Positions 56,357-64,000 of a stretch of 64,000 bases of DNA are shown here, one piece after another. Location: positions 1 to 64,000 of the forward strand of contig NZ_CBXX010000005.1 of the NCBI RefSeq assembly GCF_000577615.1. The letters run 5' to 3'. Below the pieces are notes generated by a model. That model had not been told where the DNA came from, made no database searches, and worked only from the letters and a program-made list of their open reading frames with translations. The translations under genes were made by a program, and so were the position numbers. Each line of letters starts with the position of its first letter. Position 1 is the first letter of the stretch. The stretch comes from Herbaspirillum sp. RV1423. Lineage in GTDB: Bacteria; Pseudomonadota; Gammaproteobacteria; Burkholderiales; Burkholderiaceae_D.

Positions 56357-58580
56357 ATGCGTGTTCGGCCTGGCGCAGGATGTTTTCGATGGCGCCGGTT
56401 TGCGCCACGATTTCCTGCAAGTCGCTGTCAAGCAGCGTCGAGCGGCGCTGGAAGGTATGCCAGCCGGACCATCCGGTGACTTCGGCCGGCTGCGTTGCGA
56501 GAGCGGTATCGTCTGCGGCCGCAGTTTCAGCCAACGGATTGATCGGCGTGACTTCATCGGCCTGGACGGACGATGCTGCAATTGTTTCGGTGAGCATGCT
56601 TTGCGCCTTGAGCAGATGCGCGGTCGCGTTCTGGTATGTCTGCTCGATCAGCTTGTTGACTGGTTCGCGCGGCAGGCCTTCGGCATGGCGGCGCAGCAGG
56701 ATGCGCAATGCGGCGATGTGGGCGGCGACCAGGTAGTTCTGCACCACGAAGCGGTTGATTTCGAGTACGGCGCGCTGTTTGCTGATCGGCTCGTCCATCA
56801 TGCGCACTTGCGCCGAAATCAGCGCCGACAGGCTGTCCATGAAGCCTTTGCGACACACGCGGTAAAAAAAGTCGTCGCCGACCTTGCCTTCCATCATGTC
56901 GCGGCTGGCCTTGATGTAGCGATGGCTGGCGTGCAGGACATTCCTGATCAGGCGCGGCAGGTCGCGGTATTCCCAGCTTGGCAGCACGTAACTGAAAATG
57001 GTGGCGATGGCCACGCCGATGATGGTGTCGATCAGGCGTTCGCCGACCGCGCCCTGGTGGCCGGCCGGCACCAGCAGGTTGAGCAGCAGCAGGATTTGCA
57101 CCGAAGCAGCGATGGCGGTGTAGCGGTACTTGACGTAAGTGAATGCCGGCGCCGCGACGCTGGCGACGAACAGCGCCGCCAGCAAGCCCATCGGATCATG
57201 CACGAAGCGCAGGATCAGCGCGGTCAGCAGGCAGCCGATGATGGTGCCGATCAGGCGGTCGCTCATGCGCTGCTTGGTCGAGCTGAAATTGGGTTTGAGG
57301 ATGATGACAATGGTCAGCACGATCCAGTAGCCGTGCGACATGTAAGGCAGGTTGCCGGCGATCCACAGTCCGGTCGAGACCGCCAGCGCCACGCGGATGG
57401 CGAAGCGGAAGATCGGCGACTGCCAGCGCAGGTTGGCCACCAGCAGCCCGACCTTGTATTTCTGCTGGGTCAGGAAGGGCGTCATGTCCGAGCCCGGCAG
57501 GATGGGAATCGGATCGACCGGCTTTTGCGTGGCCAGGTGCAACTGCGAGATCAGTTCGATGATGTCGAGGATCTTGTTGTAGGTCACGCGCAGCACGGTG
57601 ATGGCGTCGTCGGGAATCTTGCCTGCCAGGCTGTCTTGCTGCAACTGCTGCAATTCGTACTGCACGGCGCGCAGTTCCGCCTTGTAGTTGACGGTCGGCG
57701 TCGAGGCGCGCTTGCGCGTGACGGCGTAGGCGATGGATTCGATGTCCTCGGCGGTTTTGTTGGCCAGGTCGCGCAGGAAGATCATCACGTCGCTATCGCC
57801 GAAGTGGCTGCGCAGCAGGGCGTAGTCGGCGTGGGTCGACAGCACCTGCTCGTACAGTTCGAGCATGCTCAGGTGCACCTGCACCAGCAGGCCGTCCTGC
57901 TTGGTGTGCATGTCGCGCAGCACCAGGTCGCGCGAGGCTTGCAGCTTGTCGGCCAGCACGATCTGCTGGCGTACCAGTGTCGTGAACTGTGCTTGCAGGT
58001 CGCTGCGCACGTCGTAGAAATCGGCCTTGATGCGCAGATAACGGGCCAGTTCGAACAGTGCTTCGGCCAGCACCTGCTGTTTGACGCGCCGCCGCAAGAA
58101 GTACGACACGATCATTGAATAGGTCAGGTAACCGAGTCCCCCGGCCAGGAAGAACGCCGCATGCACGAAGGCCGCCTCGACCGGCACATTGTTTTCCATC
58201 GACAGCGTCATGACCATCAGCGCGGCGAATTGCAGCGGCAGGGTCTTCTTGCCGTAGACCACCATCATGCTGGCGAGGAAGCTGACCAGCACCATCGCCA
58301 CGCTGACCAGCCAGGGAATCGGCGCGCACAGGCTGATGACCAGCAAGACCACGGTGCATAGCAGCACGCCGGCCAGCATTTCGTTGAATTTGTGGCGCAG
58401 CGGACTGGGCAGGTCCATCAGGCTGGTGCAGAGCGCGCCGAGGAAGACCGTCATGGTGGTCTGCATGTCGACCACGTTGAAGGCCAGCATCGTCAGGCCG
58501 ATGACGCCGGTGGCGATGCGTACGCCGGTATAGAAATAGTGGCTGAAGAGGAAGGTGCGTATATCCAGGGCGTAATGCAT
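56355..58580 (-). CDS. FUSC-family membrane protein (YccS/YhfK-like)
   Basis: The 741-residue protein has an N-terminal five- to six-helix membrane block (about 15-170), a cytoplasmic helical region, and a second membrane block (about 395-540) with the FUSC motif HGYWIVLTIVIILKPNFSSTKQRMSDRLIGTIIG. No HlyD or DUF1656 neighbours, which separates it from the Aae-type pump at 42196. Function unknown; family members are predicted exporters. Confidence 0.87.
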   Translation of the reverse strand: MHYALDIRTFLFSHYFYTGVRIATGVIGLTMLAFNVVDMQTTMTVFLGALCTSLMDLPSPLRHKFNEMLAGVLLCTVVLLVISLCAPIPWLVSVAMVLVSFLASMMVVYGKKTLPLQFAALMVMTLSMENNVPVEAAFVHAAFFLAGGLGYLTYSMIVSYFLRRRVKQQVLAEALFELARYLRIKADFYDVRSDLQAQFTTLVRQQIVLADKLQASRDLVLRDMHTKQDGLLVQVHLSMLELYEQVLSTHADYALLRSHFGDSDVMIFLRDLANKTAEDIESIAYAVTRKRASTPTVNYKAELRAVQYELQQLQQDSLAGKIPDDAITVLRVTYNKILDIIELISQLHLATQKPVDPIPILPGSDMTPFLTQQKYKVGLLVANLRWQSPIFRFAIRVALAVSTGLWIAGNLPYMSHGYWIVLTIVIILKPNFSSTKQRMSDRLIGTIIGCLLTALILRFVHDPMGLLAALFVASVAAPAFTYVKYRYTAIAASVQILLLLNLLVPAGHQGAVGERLIDTIIGVAIATIFSYVLPSWEYRDLPRLIRNVLHASHRYIKASRDMMEGKVGDDFFYRVCRKGFMDSLSALISAQVRMMDEPISKQRAVLEINRFVVQNYLVAAHIAALRILLRRHAEGLPREPVNKLIEQTYQNATAHLLKAQSMLTETIAASSVQADEVTPINPLAETAAADDTALATQPAEVTGWSGWHTFQRRSTLLDSDLQEIVAQTGAIENILRQAEHA

Positions 58581-58726
58581 GTAGGTGTAGGCAGTCGGCT
58601 AAATTTCTGTAAGCGACATTCTGGCCCTTCTTCCTGCAATAGACAACCGATACGGCGCAGGGCATCCGATGAAAATTTTTCCGGACGTCAGCGCATATCC
58701 GGCTGACTGGGGGACATACCGAAACA

Positions 58727-59257
58727 TCAAGGCAGCGGGAACACCAGGCAGGTCGTGGTCGCATGCGCATAAATCTTGCCGTCGACATCGACGATGCGGC
58801 CTTCGGCGATGCCGACGCGGTTGCCGACCTGGATCACCTTGCCTTCGGCTCGCACCGGGCCGGTCTGTGCGGTCAAGGCGCGGATCAGGTTGACCTTCAG
58901 TTCCAGCGTGGTGTAGCCCATGCCTTGCGGTAGCATCGAATGCACGGCGCAGCCGACCGCGGAATCGAGCAGGGTGCAGAAGTAGCCGCCATGCACGCTG
59001 CCCAGCGGATTGTAGTGCTGTTTGCCGGGCGTGCCCTGGAATACGATGCGGCCCGGCTCGCCTTCGATGGGAATGAAATCCATGGTTTCACCGATCGGCA
59101 CTGATGGCAACTCGCCGTCCCAGATGCGCTGCAGGAAATCCATGCCGCTGCCGGCCTTCAGATCGTCCATCGAGGCGACGCCTGGGGCGGCCAGTTTGGC
59201 GCGAACTTCCGCTTCACGGGTTTGCCATTGCCGGAGTGTCTCTTCTCTGCTGCTCAT
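58727..59257 (-). CDS. PaaI-family hotdog thioesterase
   Basis: The 176-residue protein has the hotdog-fold catalytic segment NPLGSVHGGYFCTLLDSAVGCAVHSML and the following strand TTLELKVNLIRALT. It would hydrolyse acyl-CoA thioesters, substrate open. Isolated gene; the 146 bp to the FUSC gene hold nothing assigned. Confidence 0.88.
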   Translation of the reverse strand: MSSREETLRQWQTREAEVRAKLAAPGVASMDDLKAGSGMDFLQRIWDGELPSVPIGETMDFIPIEGEPGRIVFQGTPGKQHYNPLGSVHGGYFCTLLDSAVGCAVHSMLPQGMGYTTLELKVNLIRALTAQTGPVRAEGKVIQVGNRVGIAEGRIVDVDGKIYAHATTTCLVFPLP

Positions 59258-59534
59258 GCGTTTTCCTTGCGTATGGAGTGAATGGAGTCGAATCGTTACT
59301 TTTATGATGAAAGAATGGCTGCATTATGCCTCGGCTGCTTACGCTTGCGTTGGTTCAACCCGGGGAAATGAAGCAAAGCAAGGTGCAATTTTCATGATGC
59401 AAAAATGTCATTTCACATCGTGGGAAATGCGATTGCGCAGCATCATAGATTTATTTCATTTTTAGAAATTTCATTTCGTATCGCAAAAATTTATATTTAA
59501 GTAATTGAATAATAAGATAAAAAATTTATTTATA
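59258..59534. other. AT-rich intergenic region upstream of aceA, no gene seen
   Basis: From about 59390 onward the sequence becomes strongly AT-rich, with repeated TTTCAT/AAATGA-type words (for example TTTCATTTTTAGAAATTTCA around 59456). It probably contains the aceA control region. No ORF above 60 codons looks real. Confidence 0.5.
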
Positions 59535-59550
59535 TGTCTTATATAAGACA
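59535..59550. promoter_or_regulatory. Perfect 16-bp palindrome upstream of aceA
   Basis: TGTCTTATATAAGACA is a perfect inverted repeat 89 bp before the aceA ATG, in the size range of a dimeric-regulator operator (GntR- or TetR-like). No regulator gene is adjacent. Confidence 0.65.
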
Positions 59551-59638
59551 TTGTTGCTCCGCACCGAAAAGCCTATTATGAAGTCATGGAATTCACTTTT
59601 TGACCTCCATTTTTTGATCACTTTTAAGGAGTTTGACC

Positions 59639-60943
<1,305 letters not shown>

Positions 60944-60998
60944 TCGGAAAAGCAGGAGAAGCCTGAGTCCAGGAGGTACCCACCTCCGCCCATGCGGG

Positions 60999-61028
60999 AG
61001 CCGCACTTCACAAGAGTGCGGCTTTTTT
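60999..61028 (+). terminator. Rho-independent terminator after aceA
   Basis: AGCCGCACT, seven-nt loop, AGTGCGGCT, T-run. It ends at the stop codon of convergent modC. Confidence 0.9.
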
Positions 61029-61710
61029 ATTGGCTGAAGGATTTTTGTTGCGTGATCATGCCGTCGCGCACTTCAAACACCGCATCGCCGAGCACATCGA
61101 CGTCGGCCGGGTCGTGCGTGATGATCAGCATCGGCACATGCAACTGTTGCTGCAGTTCGCTCAGTTCGCGCCGCATGCGTTCGCGCAAGGAAAGATCGAG
61201 CGCGGAGAAGGGTTCATCCAGCAACAGGATATCGGGTTGCGCCACCAGTGCGCGCGCCAGGGCGACGCGCTGGCGCTGGCCGCCGGAAATCTGCGAAGGA
61301 TAGCTGCTGGCGGTCGTTTCCAGGCCGAAGGCTTGCAGCCATTTTGCAACCGCGGGATGCGACGCCGGTTTGCGCAAATTGAAGCAACCGCGTTGCAATC
61401 CGAATGCGATGTTCTGCGCCACAGTCAGATGCGGAAACAGGGCATAGTCCTGAAATAGATAGGCAACGTTGCGCTGCTGCGGGCGGACATTGATATCGTG
61501 CTCCGCGTCGAACAGCGCGCGCCGGTTCAGGCTGATCTTGCCGGCGTCGGGTGTCATGAGGCCGGCAATCGCCTTGAGCGTCAGGCTCTTGCCGGCGCCG
61601 GACGGGCCGTACAGCACGATGCGGTCGCTGTCGGAGGCGAATCCGATGTCGAGCTGGAATACGCGGTCGCCGGCGCGCAACTCTTTGCGGATGTGGACGG
61701 AGACGCTCAT
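61027..61710 (-). CDS. modC: Molybdate ABC transporter ATP-binding protein, short form
   Basis: The 227-residue protein has Walker A GPSGAGKSLTLKA (about 35-47), signature ISGGQRQRVALARA and Walker B ILLLDEPFSALD. The C-terminal TOBE/Mop regulatory domain of full-length ModC (about 350 residues) is missing; the protein ends soon after the ABC domain. Stop of modB overlaps its start. Confidence 0.9.
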   Translation of the reverse strand: MSVSVHIRKELRAGDRVFQLDIGFASDSDRIVLYGPSGAGKSLTLKAIAGLMTPDAGKISLNRRALFDAEHDINVRPQQRNVAYLFQDYALFPHLTVAQNIAFGLQRGCFNLRKPASHPAVAKWLQAFGLETTASSYPSQISGGQRQRVALARALVAQPDILLLDEPFSALDLSLRERMRRELSELQQQLHVPMLIITHDPADVDVLGDAVFEVRDGMITQQKSFSQ

Positions 61711-62384
61711 GCGAGATCTCCGCGGCGCGCGTGGCTCGGCACCAGCCGGCCGGCGATCAGCAACACCGCCACGCAGGTGATCGAGGTAATCACCACCAGC
61801 AGCGTCGCAGTGGAGTCGTCGCCGGCCTGCACGGCTTCATAGATGGCAACCGACAGCGTCTGCGTGCGCCCGGGCAGATTGCCGGCGATCATCAGCGTGG
61901 CGCCGAACTCACCTAGCGCGCGGGCGAACGCCAGCAGCACGCCGGCGGCGATGCCGCGCGCCGCCAGCGGCAGGCTGACGCGGAAGAACACGCCGGCTTC
62001 GGTGACGCCGAGGACGCGTGCGGCGTTTTCGAGCTGCTTGTCGACGTTTTCAAATGCGGCGCGCGCCGATTTCAGCACCAGCGGAAACGCCACGACGGTC
62101 GAGGCGATCACCGCGCCTTGCCAGGTAAACACCAGTTCGATGCCAAGCCCGGACAGCCACGCGCCGAAGGTGCCGCGCTTGCCGAACAGCACCAGCAGGT
62201 AATAGCCGAGCACCGTCGGCGGCAGCACCAGCGGCAGCGTGAGGATGGAGTCGATCAGGTCGCGCAGCGGCGAACGCCAGCGCGACAGCCCGTAGGCTGC
62301 CGCGACGCCGAGAAAGAGATTGAGCACCGTTGCCCAGCCCGCAACTTTCAGCGAGAGCAGCAACGGGGTCCAGACTGAACCCAT
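61707..62384 (-). CDS. modB: Molybdate ABC transporter permease
   Basis: The 225-residue protein has five TM helices and the permease EAA-type loop ENAARVLGVTEAGVFFRVSLPLAARGI. LPLVLPPTVLGYYLLVLFGKRG is typical of ModB. It lies between modA and modC. Confidence 0.94.
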   Translation of the reverse strand: MGSVWTPLLLSLKVAGWATVLNLFLGVAAAYGLSRWRSPLRDLIDSILTLPLVLPPTVLGYYLLVLFGKRGTFGAWLSGLGIELVFTWQGAVIASTVVAFPLVLKSARAAFENVDKQLENAARVLGVTEAGVFFRVSLPLAARGIAAGVLLAFARALGEFGATLMIAGNLPGRTQTLSVAIYEAVQAGDDSTATLLVVITSITCVAVLLIAGRLVPSHARRGDLA

Positions 62385-62428
62385 AAATTAGACGCCAATC
62401 AAGCGAGAAATAACCAGCCCGCAGCGTA

Positions 62429-63214
62429 TCAGGGTTTCAGGAAACCGTAACGCGCCAGCACAGCCTGGCCTGCGGGCGATTGCACATAGGCCAGGTATTT
62501 GTTGGCCAGTTCGGTCTGGGTGGTGCTTGCCGTGACGGCGATCGGATAGGTGGCCGGCGTATCGGAAGGGATGCGGATGACGACCTTGACCTTGTCCGGC
62601 ATGACAGCGGCGTCGGTAGCGAAGACGAAGCCGGCTTCAACTTCACCGCGCGCGACGTAATCCAGACTTTGGCGCACGTTTTGCGCCATGACGCCCTTGG
62701 CAAGCACGGCGTCCCACAGTCCGGCATTTTCCAGTGCGGTCTTGGTGTAGCGGCCGAACGGCACCGAGGCCGGGTTGCCGAGCGCCACTTTCTTGACGCT
62801 GGCCTGCATCAGGTCTTTCAGGCTGCTCAGCGATAAGCTGCTGTCGTTCGGCACGATCAGCACGATCTGGTTGGCGGCGAAATTCTTGCGCGTGGCCGGT
62901 TGCACGGCTTTCTCGGCAACCGCCTTGTCCATGGCGGTCTGGTCGGCCGAAGCGAACACGTCGGCCGGCGCGCCGCGCACGATTTGCTGCATCAGGATGT
63001 CGGATGCGCCGAAGTTGTTGATGACCTTGACGCCAGGGTTTTGCTGCTCGAAAGCTGTGCCCAGATCCTTGAATGCATTGGTCAGGCTGGCTGCGGCGGA
63101 AACCACCAGATCGGCGGCGTGCGCAGGCATGGCGGCAAAAGGCAGCGTCAGCAGGGCGAGCGAGGCGGACGCAGCAAAACGACGCAGTTTTTGTGCGGCA
63201 AGAGAGGTGGGCAT
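62429..63214 (-). CDS. modA: Molybdate-binding periplasmic protein
   Basis: The start at MPTSLAAQK has AGGA seven bases upstream; 261 residues. Signal peptide ends in PAHAADL. Oxyanion-binding elements of ModA are present: VSAAASLTNAFKDLG, FGASDILMQQIVRGAPADVFASADQTAMD and DYVARGEVEAGFVFATDAAV. It captures molybdate/tungstate for ModBC. Confidence 0.94.
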   Translation of the reverse strand: MPTSLAAQKLRRFAASASLALLTLPFAAMPAHAADLVVSAAASLTNAFKDLGTAFEQQNPGVKVINNFGASDILMQQIVRGAPADVFASADQTAMDKAVAEKAVQPATRKNFAANQIVLIVPNDSSLSLSSLKDLMQASVKKVALGNPASVPFGRYTKTALENAGLWDAVLAKGVMAQNVRQSLDYVARGEVEAGFVFATDAAVMPDKVKVVIRIPSDTPATYPIAVTASTTQTELANKYLAYVQSPAGQAVLARYGFLKP

Positions 63215-63252
63215 GAAGGTTCCTGTGTTCTTGATAGGGGAGTGCGTAGCTG

Positions 63253-63280
63253 TTCGGAATATACGTAAGGATATAACGAT
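63253..63280. promoter_or_regulatory. ModE box between modA and modE
   Basis: Half-sites TTCGGAATATA and GATATAACGAT, separated by CGTAAG, match the ModE consensus at 18 of 22 positions. It is 39 bp upstream of the modA start and 61 bp upstream of modE, suited to molybdate-dependent repression of modABC. Confidence 0.8.
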
Positions 63281-63340
63281 AGTCAATCCGCCGTAGGGAA
63301 ACCATGCAATTTGCTGCATGGGCTTGCTACAATCGCGTCC

Positions 63341-63694
63341 ATGACACATTCCAAGACCGTAAGACTGCGCGTAATGCAAGGCGACACGATTGCCTTCGGG
63401 CCCGGCAAAGCTGCATTGCTGCTGGCCATCGAACGTACCGGCTCGATTTCCGCGGCAGCGCGGGAAATGGAGATGTCCTACCGGCGCGCCTGGCTGCTGG
63501 TCGAAGAAATGAACCGTTGCTTCAACCGGCCGTTGGTGGAAACCGCAACCGGTGGCGCCAAGGGCGGCGGGGCCAGCATTACCGACCTGGCGCGCGATGT
63601 GGTCGCGTGCTATCAGCGCATGCAAAAGAAAGCCGACAGCGCGGTCGAAAAAGACATGCTTTACCTGCGTTCCCTGATCGTCGACAAGGACTGA
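63341..63694 (+). CDS. modE: Molybdate-responsive regulator ModE, DNA-binding domain only
   Basis: The start at MTHSKTVRLRV gives 117 residues. The winged helix SISAAAREMEMSYRRAWLLVEEMNRCFNRPLVE and the GGAKGGGASITD wing match ModE. The C-terminal Mop molybdate-binding domains of E. coli ModE are absent; such short ModE proteins are common. TACAAT (63328-63333) as a -10 would put the start of transcription at or within a base or two of the ATG. Confidence 0.9.
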   Translation: MTHSKTVRLRVMQGDTIAFGPGKAALLLAIERTGSISAAAREMEMSYRRAWLLVEEMNRCFNRPLVETATGGAKGGGASITDLARDVVACYQRMQKKADSAVEKDMLYLRSLIVDKD

Positions 63695-63701
63695 CCGGTC
63701 G

Positions 63702-64000
63702 ATGCGCAACTTTTACCTCAAGTGCCGTTTCCGTCTGCAGAACACCCTGCGCATGTCCGAAAGCCATGCAATGCTGCTGTGGGCTGCCGTCATCGGTTTC
63801 GTCGGCGCGCTGGCGACGATTGCCTTTCGCGAATGCATCAGCGGGGTGCAGTATCTGCTGACCGGGCATAGCGGCAGCTTCGTCGAGATCGCCAAAGGCC
63901 TGTCCTGGCAAATGCGCGTGCTGCTGCCTGCCGGCGGCGGCATCGTGGCTGGCCTGATCCTGGTGTGGGCCAAACGCATGCCGGCCGGCGCCGCTTCCGA
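63702..64000 (+). CDS. ClC-family chloride channel/transporter, N-terminal part (runs off the window)
   Basis: ATG at 63702, 7 bp after the modE stop, open to the end of the window (about 99 residues). TM segments LLWAAVIGFVGALATIAFREC and RVLLPAGGGIVAGLILVWA match the first two helices of ClC proteins of the ClcB type. It may be co-transcribed with modE. Confidence 0.82.
   Translation, partial: MRNFYLKCRFRLQNTLRMSESHAMLLWAAVIGFVGALATIAFRECISGVQYLLTGHSGSFVEIAKGLSWQMRVLLPAGGGIVAGLILVWAKRMPAGAAS

Noticed and set aside
56334-58118. 594-codon plus-strand frame opposite the YccS-like gene
   Set aside because: Antisense shadow; the minus strand has clear FUSC membrane blocks.

Overview
The window is a chromosomal segment of a betaproteobacterium, most likely Burkholderiales and close to Oxalobacteraceae (Herbaspirillum/Collimonas type). 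This rests on high GC, gene families typical of that group (BetR-type regulator, OFA oxalate/formate antiporter, FtrABCD iron uptake, short ModE, NodT/FUSC efflux) and the overall gene style. The species assignment is inference only. No phage, insertion sequence, CRISPR array or rRNA was seen. The one RNA gene I am sure of is a tRNA-Arg(ACG).

Layout. 1-3.2 kb: the 3' end of an RHS polymorphic-toxin gene with a variable C-terminal tip, a small membrane protein 4 bp downstream (immunity candidate) and an orphan GspG-like pseudopilin. 3.3-5.6 kb: CopD-like membrane protein, tRNA-Arg with promoter and terminator, small hypothetical, hisN phosphatase and a PhnZ-like HD oxygenase. 5.6-6.0 kb: a non-coding stretch with two consecutive hairpins and a T-tract (candidate sRNA), then a near-consensus Fur box. 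6.0-9.4 kb: the four-gene FtrABCD-type iron uptake operon. 9.5-10.4 kb: an SBF-family transporter.

10.5-21.2 kb: a nearly unidirectional minus-strand block that looks like nucleoside/purine uptake and breakdown: OFA-type MFS carrier, GntR regulator, adenosine deaminase-like enzyme, nucleoside hydrolase, a PotABCD-like ABC importer and a porin, with a divergent LysR gene. 21.3-25.7 kb: molybdopterin genes moeA, moaD and moaE, interrupted by a methyltransferase and a GntP permease.

25.8-39.5 kb: an incomplete type VI secretion locus. A minus-strand operon carries tssH, tssE, a 7TMR-DISM histidine kinase and a BetR/receiver regulator. A plus-strand operon carries a decapitated tssM, then tssA, tssF, tssG and tssJ. 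tssB, tssC, hcp, vgrG, tssK, tssL and the membrane half of tssM are absent at this locus, and the break sits at about 32,517, where tssM is joined to an opposing small gene.

39.8-64 kb: housekeeping and stress genes. These are mntH; an AaeXAB/NodT-like efflux operon with divergent LysR; crcB; clpB with a sigma-32 promoter; a dCache-HAMP-GGDEF cyclase; an RraA-like protein; metR/metE; a YccS-like FUSC protein; a PaaI thioesterase; aceA with a 16-bp palindrome upstream; modABC and modE around a ModE box; and the start of a ClC channel gene at the right edge.
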